Shown one piece after another: positions 26,577 through 35,785 of a DNA stretch of 64,000 nucleotides; position 1 is the first letter of the stretch; each line of letters opens with the position of its first letter. The notes beneath the pieces were generated by a model. It was given only the letters and a program-made list of their open reading frames with translations. It was not told the origin of the DNA and made no database searches. Both the position numbers and the translations under genes were made by a program. Origin of the DNA: Colivivens sp963640465 (GTDB lineage Bacteria; Bacteroidota; Bacteroidia; Bacteroidales; Bacteroidaceae); the NCBI GenBank assembly GCA_963640465.1, contig CAVHYP010000002.1, positions 1 through 64,000 on the forward strand. The letters run 5' to 3'.

Positions 26577-29519
26577 TTATTTGCCCTTTATGTAATCATA
26601 TATCTTGAGGACATCCTGAGTGTCGACGGCTCCGTCACCATTCACGTCGTAAGTTGTGGACGTGGTCTGCGATGTCTGGTTCTGCATGTATTCGTATATG
26701 CTAAGTGCATCCTGTGTGTCGACAACGCCATCTCCATTGACATCCTCTGCAGTGCTTCCTGTGCTTACGAACTTCCATGAAAGGACTTCTGCATTCTGGT
26801 TCTCGCGCTGGATAAAGTAGAGATAGAAAACGAGACTGGACAGTTCGCTGCTCAGCGGAACGGTTATTTCCTCAATTTCGTAGGTGTCGAAGTTTATGGT
26901 AGCGATTGGTTCGTTGGTGATTGATGATGTTGTGACATCAATCGTTCCCTTTCCCCTTACTTTCATCGTGATTGCCTTGGCAGGTGCGCCTTCCTTGCTG
27001 AAGTCCACTCCCTTTACCATCCACCAGTTGTTGGTCTTTATGGCTGCCATTGCGCCCGACTGCTGCTCGTAGGGATTGACTCTCATTGAACTGCTTTGTG
27101 TCACTCCTTTGATGCTTGCAGAGTTGGATGTCAGAGGATAGATCTTCTGGTTGCTTTCTGTCACAGCCTGCTTGTTTATCTGTATGTTGCGGTAGCCGCC
27201 ATCCAGTCCTTTCTGCTTCTCGAGCCATGTGGTGTGGTAGAGCATGTAGTAGTTGCCGTTGAATTTCTGTAGATGGCTGTGGTTGTTGCTTCCGCCATAT
27301 CCCAGAGCGCCTGGGTTCGGGAGTATCTCGCCTCTGTAGGTCCAGTTGTCTGCCAATGGCTCGTCTGCCACCATATATACTATGGATGCCGCTGAAGGAG
27401 CAGTTGTACTGTAGTTGTCTTTCCATTCGCTTGAGATTCCCCAGCGTGTGCAGTAGGAGTAAACCCACTTGCCCCCGATGTAGTTCAGTTCGTTGGCTTC
27501 GAACTGGCATGGAGCGGAAATCTTCTTGATGTCGCTTGCGAGACTTATCATGTCGTCGCCCAACTTCACGATTCTTGCGTTTCCGGGTTGCAGTTCTGTT
27601 CCGATGACATCGCCGCCTCCGAATGTGAGGTAAGCCTCGGTTCCATCGTCATTCATTGCAACTCCCGGGTCGATTACCTGTGAGATGCTTCCGATTCCAT
27701 CGGTGTTTTTGTCGATGAGTGCCTTGCCGAGTGGGTCTTTCCACGGACCGATAGGTGATGTGGATGTGAGCACTCCTATGCCTGTTGCACTGTTGGTGAA
27801 ATAGAGGTAGAAATGTGTCTTTCCATCGGATTCAACCCTGCTTGTTATGGACGGAGCCCATGAGGTGTAGATCCACGGTGCAATCGCTTTTACATCGATG
27901 GTTCCGTGGTCGGTCCAGTTTACCATGTCCTCGGTTGACATGCAGACCAGAGACGTAATCTTGGAATAGTTGTTGGCTGAAAGTCCATCGGTGCTGTCGA
28001 ACTGCTGCTGGTCGTTGGTTCCGTACACATACAGACGTCCGTTGTACACGATGCTGGTCGGGTCTGCCATGAATTTATCGGCAGATATCGGGTTGCTGTT
28101 GGTCGTTGACTTCGCGGAAGTGGCAAGCGGCTCTTCGGTAGTTTCATCGATGTTTTGTATGAACTGGAATGTGTAGAATGTACCTGGCTGCAATGACAGT
28201 TTCACTTTCTGTGCCCCATTGGCATATGTGCTGCTGACGTCTTTAATCAGACGGTTGACATAGTCGTTTGTGGCGATCTGTTCCACTTTCTGTGGCTTGA
28301 ACGGCAGTGCTACTGTCAGATTGTAGATGTTGGTGGACTTGTTGAGGATGAAGAATGTGACGGTGTCGCCAGATTCGCTTATGTAGGATGAACCGCCCAA
28401 AAGTCCACTGTTCTTGTCGGTGAGAACTGATTGTATGCGTGTCTTGCCTGTTGCGTATTTTGCGTAATGACCAAAGATGTAAGCCCTTTTCCACAATTCA
28501 GTTTCACTCCCTCCATGATTGGTTGCGAAGAAATCGCTGAGCATATTGTAGTAGACGTATGCACTGTAACCGGCTGACATGGCTTTTTCGATGCTCTCAA
28601 TCATGCTGTACTCAGCTGAGAACTTTCCGGTGTAGTCGCTGTCGTATTCAATCAGGAATTCGGTCATCCACATGTGCTTGCCGGTCTGGTCGGTTACGTT
28701 CTTCACGAATGACCAGTCGTTGGCTCCGTAGAGGTGGTTGCCCCATACGTCGATGTTGTCTACGGCATCCTGCATGGTGACCAGTTTGTTGTTGTAGTTG
28801 TTCTGTCCCCATCCGAAGCACTCAGGTCCCATCACCTTGCACTTGGGATCAATCTTTTCTCTGGCAGCCTTGACCATTGCAGCCATTTCTGTAGGAGAAT
28901 AGATGCAGCTCTCGTAACTTGCATGTTCAACACCATCGTCAGTGGCTGTTGGTGTAAAGTCGCTCTCGTTCTGGATTGAAATCATGTCGATAGGGCATCC
29001 TTTCTTCTCCATCGTCTCACGATAGCGCTCGAGGAAATCGGCATAGGCAGTATAGTATTTGGGGTTTATGGCACCGCCGTTCGAACCTTGTCCGCCCCAT
29101 GAATGTTCTACCAAGGGCCATACCCATGTGCCGTAGTCGTTCTGATACTTCTCGGTTTTTGAAGTCTTGTACTTCTTTGGCGGAGTCCAGGGAGTGGCAA
29201 ATACCTGCAGACTCGGATTGATTTTACGTCCCCATTTTATTGGGTTGCCATATTCACCCCAGTTGCCTTCGTTCGGGTTGATGCGGATTCGCATGATGTT
29301 GAGTCCCATTTGTCCTTCACCAGTACCCCAAAGTTTGTTCACTTTCTCTTGTGTGAAGACATCGCCCCATTGTCCGTTCATGCCTGTACCTCCAAAGCCG
29401 TCGATGTACTGATACTTGTTTTGGGCACGCAACGCAAGTATTGCGGATTTCGTCTGTGCCCATGCAGTAGGCAATAGGCTTATCGCCATCAGACCTGTCA
29501 GAAATAATTTCTTATTCAT
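26577..29519 (-). CDS. Secreted GH30-GH43 xylan-degrading enzyme with CBM-like and dockerin-like domains
   Basis: 980 residues from the ATG at 29519 (or 29522), after a TACATTTG promoter; signal peptide MNKKLFLTGLMAISLLPTAWAQ. Residue numbers here count from the ATG at 29549. GH30 domain about 35-465: acid/base Glu195 in SIQNESDF, nucleophile Glu297 in WMTEFLIEYD. GH43 domain about 490-790: ADPTSIVYNG (base Asp), QVIDPGVAMNDDG (Asp) and CQFEANEL (acid Glu). Then a beta-sandwich resembling a CBM (about 835-930) and two EF-hand-like repeats of the dockerin type (DVNGDGVVDTQD and DVNGDGAVDTQD). Expected to cut glucuronoxylan or arabinoxylan outside the cell and release xylose or arabinose units. 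xylB and xylA at 60005-62946 would use the xylose. No susC/susD pair is near. Confidence 0.9.
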   Translation of the reverse strand: MNKKLFLTGLMAISLLPTAWAQTKSAILALRAQNKYQYIDGFGGTGMNGQWGDVFTQEKVNKLWGTGEGQMGLNIMRIRINPNEGNWGEYGNPIKWGRKINPSLQVFATPWTPPKKYKTSKTEKYQNDYGTWVWPLVEHSWGGQGSNGGAINPKYYTAYADFLERYRETMEKKGCPIDMISIQNESDFTPTATDDGVEHASYESCIYSPTEMAAMVKAAREKIDPKCKVMGPECFGWGQNNYNNKLVTMQDAVDNIDVWGNHLYGANDWSFVKNVTDQTGKHMWMTEFLIEYDSDYTGKFSAEYSMIESIEKAMSAGYSAYVYYNMLSDFFATNHGGSETELWKRAYIFGHYAKYATGKTRIQSVLTDKNSGLLGGSSYISESGDTVTFFILNKSTNIYNLTVALPFKPQKVEQIATNDYVNRLIKDVSSTYANGAQKVKLSLQPGTFYTFQFIQNIDETTEEPLATSAKSTTNSNPISADKFMADPTSIVYNGRLYVYGTNDQQQFDSTDGLSANNYSKITSLVCMSTEDMVNWTDHGTIDVKAIAPWIYTSWAPSITSRVESDGKTHFYLYFTNSATGIGVLTSTSPIGPWKDPLGKALIDKNTDGIGSISQVIDPGVAMNDDGTEAYLTFGGGDVIGTELQPGNARIVKLGDDMISLASDIKKISAPCQFEANELNYIGGKWVYSYCTRWGISSEWKDNYSTTAPSAASIVYMVADEPLADNWTYRGEILPNPGALGYGGSNNHSHLQKFNGNYYMLYHTTWLEKQKGLDGGYRNIQINKQAVTESNQKIYPLTSNSASIKGVTQSSSMRVNPYEQQSGAMAAIKTNNWWMVKGVDFSKEGAPAKAITMKVRGKGTIDVTTSSITNEPIATINFDTYEIEEITVPLSSELSSLVFYLYFIQRENQNAEVLSWKFVSTGSTAEDVNGDGVVDTQDALSIYEYMQNQTSQTTSTTYDVNGDGAVDTQDVLKIYDYIKGK

Positions 29520-29551
29520 CATTATAGTGTTGGTAATTTTCATTTCCAATG

Positions 29552-29559
29552 CAAATGTA
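29552..29559 (-). promoter_or_regulatory. -7 box for the GH30-GH43 gene
   Basis: Minus strand TACATTTG about 30 bases before the ATG at 29519. The remaining spacer up to 29830 (about 270 bases) shows no gene. Confidence 0.55.
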
Positions 29560-29830
29560 GGAAATTTATCGGTATTATCGTTCCTCTATACATAAGGAGA
29601 TGAATGGAATGTTACAAAGTCAACAACAATTGGTGCAATAGGTGCAATACGATGCGGTTGAAACAACACGATTCAGTGGTGTAATGTGGGTGTGAGTTGT
29701 GCTAAAATTGAATGAGATGACACGAGTATGGAATTCAGGAACCAACCTACAAATGAAGGATGCTGAATGTTGAAATAACTTTGCAAACTGTGCCTGTCTT
29801 AGCGTAAATTGAAAAGATGTCTGATTTTTG

Positions 29831-29862
29831 TTTGCAAACATGGCAACAAATGTCTACCTTTG
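29831..29862 (+). promoter_or_regulatory. Promoter for the sodium symporter
   Basis: TTTG at 29831-29834 and TACCTTTG at 29855-29862 with a 20-base spacer; 29 bases before the ATG at 29892. Confidence 0.75.
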
Positions 29863-29891
29863 CACATTATTTCATAGCAAACACAAAATAA

Positions 29892-31280
29892 ATGACAGAC
29901 AAGCGTAATACATTCAGTGGATCGATAGGATTCATACTGGCTGCTGCAGGCAGTGCCGTGGGACTCGGAAACATATGGCGTTTCCCTTATCTTGCTGCGC
30001 GTGATGGCGGCGGCTTGTTCCTTATTACATATATAGTTCTGGCAGTTACATTCGGCTTTACTCTGCTAATAACCGAGATAGCGATTGGCCGCAGGTCGCA
30101 GCAGGGACCGCTCACTGCATACAAGTTCTTCCATAAGAAGTGGAATTTCCTGGGACATCTATCGTTCATTGTCCCGTTCATAATCTATCCCTACTACTGC
30201 GTGATAGGCGGTTGGGTGCTGAAATACCTGTGGACTTATATCACAGGTGATGGCAGCGCAGCTGTTGCAGACGGATATTTCAAGGGGTTTGTGTCGGAAG
30301 AATGGACTCCAATCCTCTTTATGCTGGTGTTTGCTGCATGCAGCTTCCATGTGGTTTGCCGTGGGGTGAATAAAGGCATTGAAAAGTATTCCCGCATCAT
30401 AATGCCTGCATTGGTTTTGCTGGTGGTCTTCATCTGCATCTATTCTCTGTTCATCAGCCATACGGATGCGAATGGCGTGACGCGTACGGGGCTGGAGGGT
30501 GCTGCTGTGTATTTTATACCGAATATTGAAGGAACCACCTTCAAGCAGTTTCTGATGATTGTGCTCGATGCAACGGGTCAGTTGTTTTATTCTCTCTCCA
30601 TTGCCATGGGAATCATGGTGGCATACGGGTCTTACATGAAGCGTAGCGTGAATTTGGGCAAGGCTGTGGATTATATCGAGATTTGCGACACTGTCATTGC
30701 TGTATTGGCTGGTCTGATGATTATTCCTGCGGTTTATGTGTTCATGGGTACGGAGGGAATGTCGTCTGGACCTGGACTGATGTTTGTGGCTCTGCCTAAG
30801 GTGTTTGATTCGCTCGGCTCGTTTGGACCAGTGGTTGGAATCATGTTCTTCCTCATGGTGCTGTTTGCTGCAATCACAAGCGCTGTTTCCATCTTGGAGG
30901 CGATTGTGTCAAGCTTGATTGACCGTTTCCATTGGAGCCGCAAGAAATCGGTGTGTATCGTGGCGGCAGTGGAACTTGTATTCTCTTTCATCGTGTGTCG
31001 CGGGTATAATGACTTGTACTTTGAGTACACGTTGCCAAATGGCGCTACTGCCCAGATTCTGGATGTGTTTGATTATGTCAGCAACAATGTCCTCATGCCA
31101 TTCCTCGCAATATGTACGTGCTTTCTTATTGGTTGGGTGGTAAAACCAAGGCTTCTTGTCGGTGAAATCCGACTCAATGGCTATAAGTTTCACAGAAAAC
31201 GCATGTATATCATCATGCTGAAGTTTGTGGTTCCTGTCCTGTTGACAATCCTGCTCCTTGGAGCGTTCGGAATCTATTAG
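29892..31280 (+). CDS. Sodium-dependent transporter, neurotransmitter:sodium symporter family
   Basis: 462 residues with about 11-12 hydrophobic helices, like LeuT-type symporters. The family signature AAAGSAVGLGNIWRFPY lies in the first helix (about 18-34), with the unwound segment that binds sodium and substrate. A second signature region PGLMFVALPKVF is typical. Bacterial members import amino acids such as tryptophan, tyrosine or leucine with sodium; the substrate here is not deducible. Transcribed alone from its own promoter, divergently from the GH30-GH43 gene. Confidence 0.93.
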   Translation: MTDKRNTFSGSIGFILAAAGSAVGLGNIWRFPYLAARDGGGLFLITYIVLAVTFGFTLLITEIAIGRRSQQGPLTAYKFFHKKWNFLGHLSFIVPFIIYPYYCVIGGWVLKYLWTYITGDGSAAVADGYFKGFVSEEWTPILFMLVFAACSFHVVCRGVNKGIEKYSRIIMPALVLLVVFICIYSLFISHTDANGVTRTGLEGAAVYFIPNIEGTTFKQFLMIVLDATGQLFYSLSIAMGIMVAYGSYMKRSVNLGKAVDYIEICDTVIAVLAGLMIIPAVYVFMGTEGMSSGPGLMFVALPKVFDSLGSFGPVVGIMFFLMVLFAAITSAVSILEAIVSSLIDRFHWSRKKSVCIVAAVELVFSFIVCRGYNDLYFEYTLPNGATAQILDVFDYVSNNVLMPFLAICTCFLIGWVVKPRLLVGEIRLNGYKFHRKRMYIIMLKFVVPVLLTILLLGAFGIY

Positions 31281-31380
31281 GATAAGGTTCGCGCTTAGCA
31301 CGAAGTTACTATTAGAGTTGAGCTGTGCTTAGGCAAAGTTTTCTTGGATATGGCAAATTTTATTGGTGAAGGCAAAATAA

Positions 31381-31404
31381 AAGAGCGGCTCAGAAGCCGC
31401 TCTT
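31381..31404 (-). terminator. Terminator of the small membrane protein gene
   Basis: Ten-base perfect arms AAGAGCGGCT and AGCCGCTCTT around a CAGA loop, followed on the minus strand by TTTATTTTG. It lies 22 bases after the stop of the 61-residue gene. Confidence 0.85.
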
Positions 31405-31425
31405 GATGTTGTATGACGATGCTTT

Positions 31426-31611
31426 TCACTTGTCTTTCTTGTAGCTTTTGTAGATGGTGATGCTGAACCAAATGATGGCGAATACGAAAAACGCTGAGAA
31501 GGCGTAGAACGATGCGTCGTTGGTGTAGGTGGCTGCCCATATCGTAACTCCCAGGCAGATGACCATGAACACGAGGGAGGCAATCATTAGTATCTTTTGT
31601 ATCTTTGCCAT
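31426..31611 (-). CDS. Small two-helix membrane protein, unknown function
   Basis: 61 residues, MAKIQKILMIASLVFM at the start, two transmembrane segments (about 7-27 and 37-54) and a basic tail YKSYKKDK. I do not recognise the family. It is followed by a strong terminator, which supports real expression. It sits downstream of cysS on the same strand, separated by a 20-bp tandem array whose unit closely copies codons 2-8 of this gene. Confidence 0.65.
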   Translation of the reverse strand: MAKIQKILMIASLVFMVICLGVTIWAATYTNDASFYAFSAFFVFAIIWFSITIYKSYKKDK

Positions 31612-31780
31612 ATCATTGAATCTTCGCTATGTCGTTTGAATCTTTGCAATATCGTTTGAATCTTTGCAATATCGTTTGAATCTTTGCAATATCGTTTGAA
31701 TCTTTGCAATATCGTTTGAATCTTTGCAATATCGTTTGAATCTTTGCAATATCGTTTGAATCTTTGCAATGTATCTTTGC
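31601..31780 (+). repeat. 20-bp tandem array between cysS and the small membrane protein gene
   Basis: Nine 20-base units. Six identical units TCTTTGCAATATCGTTTGAA begin at 31641 and end at 31760; degenerate units lie at 31601, 31621 and 31761. On the minus strand the unit phase GCAAAGATTCAAACGATATT matches GCAAAGATACAAAAGATACT, codons 2-8 of the small gene, at 17 of 20 positions. The start codon (31609-31611) lies inside the outermost degenerate unit. Confidence 0.92.
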
Positions 31781-31784
31781 CGTA

Positions 31785-33299
31785 TCACTTGTTCAGTTTC
31801 CAGGTGAAACCGTCTTTTGTGTCCTTTACTTCGAATCCAAGTGCGGCAAGTTGATCGCGAATCATGTCGCTTGTAGCCCAGTCTTTGTTTGCCTTGGCTT
31901 TCATGCGCTGCTCAAGAAGCATGTCGACTACTTTTCCGAAGGATTCTTCGCGTGCTTCGCTTTGGTCTTGACCGCCTCCGTTTGATTTTTGCAGTCCGAG
32001 AATGTCGAATGCGAACAGCTCGAATGTGGTTGTCAGTGCTTCGAGTACATCGGCTGTTATCGTTGCGCTTTTGTCGGCTACTTGGTTGATGATGCGTGAG
32101 GTGTCGAAGAGGTGGCTTATTACCATCGGTGTGCTGAAGTCGTCGTTGAGTGCATCGTAGCATTTCTGGCGAAGGTCATCCACGTATTGCATGTTGACGG
32201 TTCCTGTGTTTGACGGTTGCAGGCTTTTCAGTGTCTTGTAGGCATCCGTCAATCGTTCCAGTCCTTTTTCTGCAGACTGAAGGGCATCGTTGCTGAAATC
32301 TACTGTGCTGCGGTAGTGCGCCTGAAGGATGAAGAAGCGGATGGTCATCGGACTGTAGGCTTTTGCAAGCATCTCGTTGCTGTCTTTGTCTTTGTGGCTG
32401 CCGTTGAAGAACTCTTGCAGGGTGATGAAGTTGCCGAGGCTCTTGCCCATCTTCTGTCCGTTGATGGTTATCATGTTGTTGTGAACCCAGTAGTGTACCA
32501 TCTGGTCGCCCTGGCTTGCCACTGCCTGTGCTATCTCGCATTCGTGGTGCGGGAATATCAGGTCCATTCCTCCTCCGTGGATGTCGAAGTGGTTGCCGAG
32601 GTATTTTCTGCCCATGGCTGTGCACTCGCAGTGCCATCCGGGGAATCCGTCGCTCCATTTTGATGGCCAGCGCATGATGTGTTCTGGCTGTGCTTTCTTC
32701 CACAGTGCGAAGTCTGCCTGGTTTTTCTTTTCGCCCACTCCTGCCAGTTCGCGTGAGTTGTTGATGATGTCATCGAGGTTGCGTCCGGAGAGTATGCCGT
32801 ACTTGTGCTTCTTGTTGTACGCCTCGACATCGAAGTACACTGACCCGTTTGATTCGTAGGCAAATCCGTTGTTGAGAATCTCTTGCACCAGTTGCTCTTG
32901 CTCCATGATGTGACCGGAGGCCAATGGTTCGATTGACGGTGACAGGACATTGAGTGCACGCATAGCATCGTGGAAACGGTTTGCATAGTACTGTGCCACT
33001 TCCATTGGTTCCAGTTGTTCCAGTCGTGCTTTCTTTGCAATCTTGTCTTCTCCTTCGTCGGCATCGTGCTCCAGATGGCCGACGTCGGTTATGTTGCGCA
33101 CATAACGTACTTTGTAGCCTAAGTGTTGCAGGTAGCGGAAGACGATGTCGAATGTGATTGCCGGACGTGCGTGTCCGAGGTGGGCATCGCCATAGACGGT
33201 TGGACCGCACACATACATTCCCACATGTGGAGCGTTGAGCGGTCGGAACAGCTCTTTCTGTCGTGTAAGCGTATTGTAGATTAAAAGATTCTGTTTCAT
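31785..33299 (-). CDS. cysS: Cysteinyl-tRNA synthetase
   Basis: 504 residues. Class I synthetase charging tRNA-Cys. Signature HIGH region is GPTVYGDAHLGHARP (about 32-46), zinc-site Cys in YVCGPT and the later CECTAMG and HHECEIAQ, and the KMSKS loop is GQKMGKSLGNF. The C-terminal anticodon-binding region ends GFEVKDTKDGFTWKLNK. The start follows a TACCTTTG promoter. The 3' end runs directly into the 20-bp tandem array. Confidence 0.97.
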   Translation of the reverse strand: MKQNLLIYNTLTRQKELFRPLNAPHVGMYVCGPTVYGDAHLGHARPAITFDIVFRYLQHLGYKVRYVRNITDVGHLEHDADEGEDKIAKKARLEQLEPMEVAQYYANRFHDAMRALNVLSPSIEPLASGHIMEQEQLVQEILNNGFAYESNGSVYFDVEAYNKKHKYGILSGRNLDDIINNSRELAGVGEKKNQADFALWKKAQPEHIMRWPSKWSDGFPGWHCECTAMGRKYLGNHFDIHGGGMDLIFPHHECEIAQAVASQGDQMVHYWVHNNMITINGQKMGKSLGNFITLQEFFNGSHKDKDSNEMLAKAYSPMTIRFFILQAHYRSTVDFSNDALQSAEKGLERLTDAYKTLKSLQPSNTGTVNMQYVDDLRQKCYDALNDDFSTPMVISHLFDTSRIINQVADKSATITADVLEALTTTFELFAFDILGLQKSNGGGQDQSEAREESFGKVVDMLLEQRMKAKANKDWATSDMIRDQLAALGFEVKDTKDGFTWKLNK

Positions 33300-33321
33300 G
33301 TCGGATGAGTTTTATTTTGTG

Positions 33322-33329
33322 CAAAGGTA
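33322..33329 (-). promoter_or_regulatory. -7 box for cysS
   Basis: Minus strand TACCTTTG, 22 bases before the cysS ATG. Confidence 0.65.
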
Positions 33330-33411
33330 CAAATAAATCTTGATATGCGATTGATTATTGTTCGCAATTTGTTTGGGGCTTGTTGCAAAAGCTCTTTTTG
33401 CGGGATTTTTG

Positions 33412-33480
33412 CACCCCGGTCAGGAAAAATTTTTTTTCCAGTCAGAGAAAAAGTTTTTCCCAGCCAGAGAAATTTTGGGG
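33412..33480 (+). repeat. 22-bp periodic GTCAGA array, copy B
   Basis: GTCAG or GCCAG cores at 33419, 33441 and 33463, exactly 22 bases apart, joined by runs such as GGAAAAATTTTTTTTCC. Same family as the arrays at 5359-5446 and 59616-59690. Confidence 0.85.
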
Positions 33481-33596
33481 GCTGTTCCAGTGCTTGTTTC
33501 TGATGAAGACAAAATGAAGCCTGATTGAAGGATTTTTGGTTGGGACAAATGCCCGTAATCGTAGGACTTATCGCTCTGTCTTGTCCCAACAAAAAA

Positions 33597-33618
33597 AGGC
33601 TGACACGATTGTCAGCCT
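33597..33618 (-). terminator. Terminator of the DUF4890 gene
   Basis: Arms AGGCTGACA and TGTCAGCCT around a CGAT loop; on the minus strand followed by seven T. Located 65 bases after the stop. Confidence 0.85.
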
Positions 33619-33682
33619 TACACTTCTCCATCTAGGGGAGTGATTATTAACTTATTGGGGTAATTCCCTGTTGGGGTATTGA

Positions 33683-34174
33683 TTACTCGCCTGCTCCCTG
33701 TGGACCGCCCTGTCCGTCGCGAGGACCGCCTTGTCCGTCACGAGGTCCACCCAGTCCGTTACGTGGACCGCCCTGTCCACCGCGTGGGCGCATTTCCTTC
33801 TGTGCTTTCTCGTACTTGGCGAACTGCTCTTCGGTGAGAATCTCCTTGATGGCTTTGTTCTCAGCGGCACGGCGTGCTTCCATTTCCTTCATCATGGCTT
33901 CACGGTCCATCTGCTGACCCTGCTGTCCGCTTTCCATCATCTTCTTCATTTGTTCTTGCTGAGCCTTGCCCTGCTCTGTGTAGTACTCTTTCACTTTCTT
34001 GTACTGCTCGTCGGTGAGGGTGCAAGTCTCTTTTATTCGGTCTGCACGGCGAGTTGCCATTTCTTCAGGATTGAACTCACGGCGTTGGCGTGCTCTTTCT
34101 TGTCCACCTTGGTTCTGTGCGAATGCACCGGCAGTGATGATCATTGCTACGAGTGCGATAAGTAATTTCTTCAT
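33683..34174 (-). CDS. Exported DUF4890-like protein with Gly-Pro-Arg-rich tail
   Basis: 163 residues. Signal peptide MKKLLIALVAMIITAGAFAQ, then a charged helical region with LTDEQYKKVKEYYTEQ and ILTEEQFAKYEKAQ, which repeat the LTxEQ theme of periplasmic Spy/CpxP-like proteins. The C-terminus is a low-complexity tail of GGPRNGLGGPRDGQ-type repeats (about 133-163). The helical part resembles DUF4890 proteins of Bacteroidetes; a chaperone-like or stress role is inference from the LTxxQ-type motifs. Expressed alone, divergent from miaB. Confidence 0.75.
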   Translation of the reverse strand: MKKLLIALVAMIITAGAFAQNQGGQERARQRREFNPEEMATRRADRIKETCTLTDEQYKKVKEYYTEQGKAQQEQMKKMMESGQQGQQMDREAMMKEMEARRAAENKAIKEILTEEQFAKYEKAQKEMRPRGGQGGPRNGLGGPRDGQGGPRDGQGGPQGAGE

Positions 34175-34293
34175 ACGTTCTATATTTTAATTGTTTACAA
34201 AAGATTTCGTTGTCGAACACATTTATGATTCGCAAAACGGGAAAAGGTTTAAGGCTGACATGAAAAAAACTGCGTTTATGTCCTTCTGAAGTG

Positions 34294-34305
34294 CTGGAAT
34301 TCCAG
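34294..34305. promoter_or_regulatory. 12-bp perfect palindrome upstream of miaB
   Basis: CTGGAATTCCAG in the 236-base divergent spacer between the DUF4890 gene and miaB. It could be an operator, but nothing else supports this. Confidence 0.2.
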
Positions 34306-34377
34306 TCTTTGCGACTTGTTTGTGTGCTTTCAAATGTTTTTTTCACCTTGCATTGTGGGCATCTGACTTTTTATTCG

Positions 34378-34385
34378 TACCTTTG
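34378..34385 (+). promoter_or_regulatory. -7 box for miaB
   Basis: Plus strand TACCTTTG, 25 bases before the miaB ATG at 34411. Confidence 0.65.
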
Positions 34386-34410
34386 CACCGAAATTGGATA
34401 TTTATGCCCG

Positions 34411-35773
34411 ATGAAGAAACTCTATATTGAAACATATGGTTGCCAAATGAATGTGGCGGACAGTGAGGTGATTGCCTCCGTGATGAAGATGGCAGACTAT
34501 GAAAGCCAGGACACGATTGAGGGTGCAGACGCTGTGCTCCTCAACACTTGTTCGGTGCGGGAGAATGCGGAGCAGAAGATATTCAACCGCTTGGAATCCC
34601 TTCATGCCATGCAGAAGAAGCACAGGATGATTGTCGGTGTGGTGGGCTGTATGGCGGAAAATGTGAAGGACGACTTGATTGAAAATCATCATGTGGACCT
34701 TGTCGCCGGACCCGATGCCTACCTGCAACTTCCTGAGTTGTTTGCTTCGGTCGAAGCCGGACNNNNNNNNNNCCGGACACAAGGCAATAAATGTGGAGCT
34801 GTCGACCACTGAAACCTACAAAGAGGTCATTCCCGACCGCATCTGCGGCAACCACATCTCGGGTTTCGTAAGTATCATGCGTGGTTGCAACAATTTCTGC
34901 CACTACTGCATCGTGCCCTACACTCGAGGACGTGAGCGCAGCCGCGATATTGAAAGTATTCTAAGGGAAGTGCTCGACCTTAAGGAGAAAGGATACAAGG
35001 AGGTGACTCTGCTCGGACAGAACGTGAACTCGTACAAGTTTGTCCGCAAACTGGACGACGGGACGGAAGAAGTGGTGGATTTCCCGGAACTGCTCCGGCG
35101 AGTGTCGACTGCAGTGCCCCGGATGCGCATCCGCTTCACGTCTTCACATCCAAAAGACATGAGCGACGAAACGCTGCACGTGATAGCCGATTATCCGAAC
35201 GTGTGCAAACACATACATCTGCCGGTGCAGAGCGGAAGCAACCGCATACTGAAACTGATGAACCGGAAATACACCCGCGAATGGTATCTTGACCGTGTGG
35301 CAGCCATACGGCGCATCATCCCAGACTGCGGACTCACCACCGATATCTTCTGCGGCTACCATTCGGAAACGGAGGAAGACCATCAGATGTCGCTCTCGCT
35401 CATGAGGGAATGTGGCTACGACAGCGCCTTCATGTTCAAGTACTCAGAGCGCCCCGGCACCTATGCCTCAAAGCATCTGCCGGACGATGTGCCCGAGGAA
35501 ACGAAGATACGCCGACTCAACGAACTGATTGCATTGCAAAACCAATTGTCGGCTGAAAGTTACAAAAAGAATGTGGGCAAGACTTATGAGGTGCTGGTGG
35601 AAGGCTTCAGCAAACGGTCGCACTCGCAACTGTTCGGCAGAACCGAACAATACAAAGTGGTGGTATTCGATAAAGGCACACACCATATCGGTGATTTCGT
35701 GAAGGTAAGAATAACTGACTCAAGTTCTGCCACCCTCAAAGGGGAGGAAGTTCTTGACCAGGAAACAGAGTAA
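34411..35773 (+). CDS. miaB: tRNA-2-methylthio-N6-dimethylallyladenosine synthase (interrupted by an assembly gap)
   Basis: Two halves of one gene split by ten Ns at 34763-34772. MiaB adds the methylthio group at A37 of tRNAs using two [4Fe-4S] clusters. N-terminal cysteines Cys11 (ETYGCQMN), Cys47 (NTCSVRE) and Cys80 (VVGCMAE); radical-SAM motif in MRGCNNFCHYCIVPYTRGRERSR region; C-terminal TRAM domain (VLVEGFSKRSHSQLFGRT). As printed, the halves are in different frames, but the flanks share CCGGAC; merging them gives EAGHKAINVELSTTETY, exactly what MiaB should read, and a whole gene of 448 residues. So the gene is probably intact in the organism. Confidence 0.95.
34763..34772. other. Scaffold gap (10 N)
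   Basis: Unknown bases inside miaB. Both flanks end in CCGGAC, pointing to two contigs that overlap by six bases and were joined with a fixed-length spacer. Confidence 0.95.
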
Positions 35774-35785
35774 ACAATATACAAA

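Larger units (their letters stand above)
33300..33682. other. Spacer between cysS and the DUF4890 gene
   Basis: No gene. It holds the cysS promoter (33322-33329), the 22-bp periodic array copy B (33419-33475) and the DUF4890 terminator (33597-33618). Between 33485 and 33590 nothing else is recognised. Confidence 0.7.

Noticed and set aside
31601..31780. CRISPR or coding repeat at the cysS 3' side
   Set aside because: Contiguous 20-base units with no spacers; the frame through it gives only low-complexity heptad-like peptides with no start signal.
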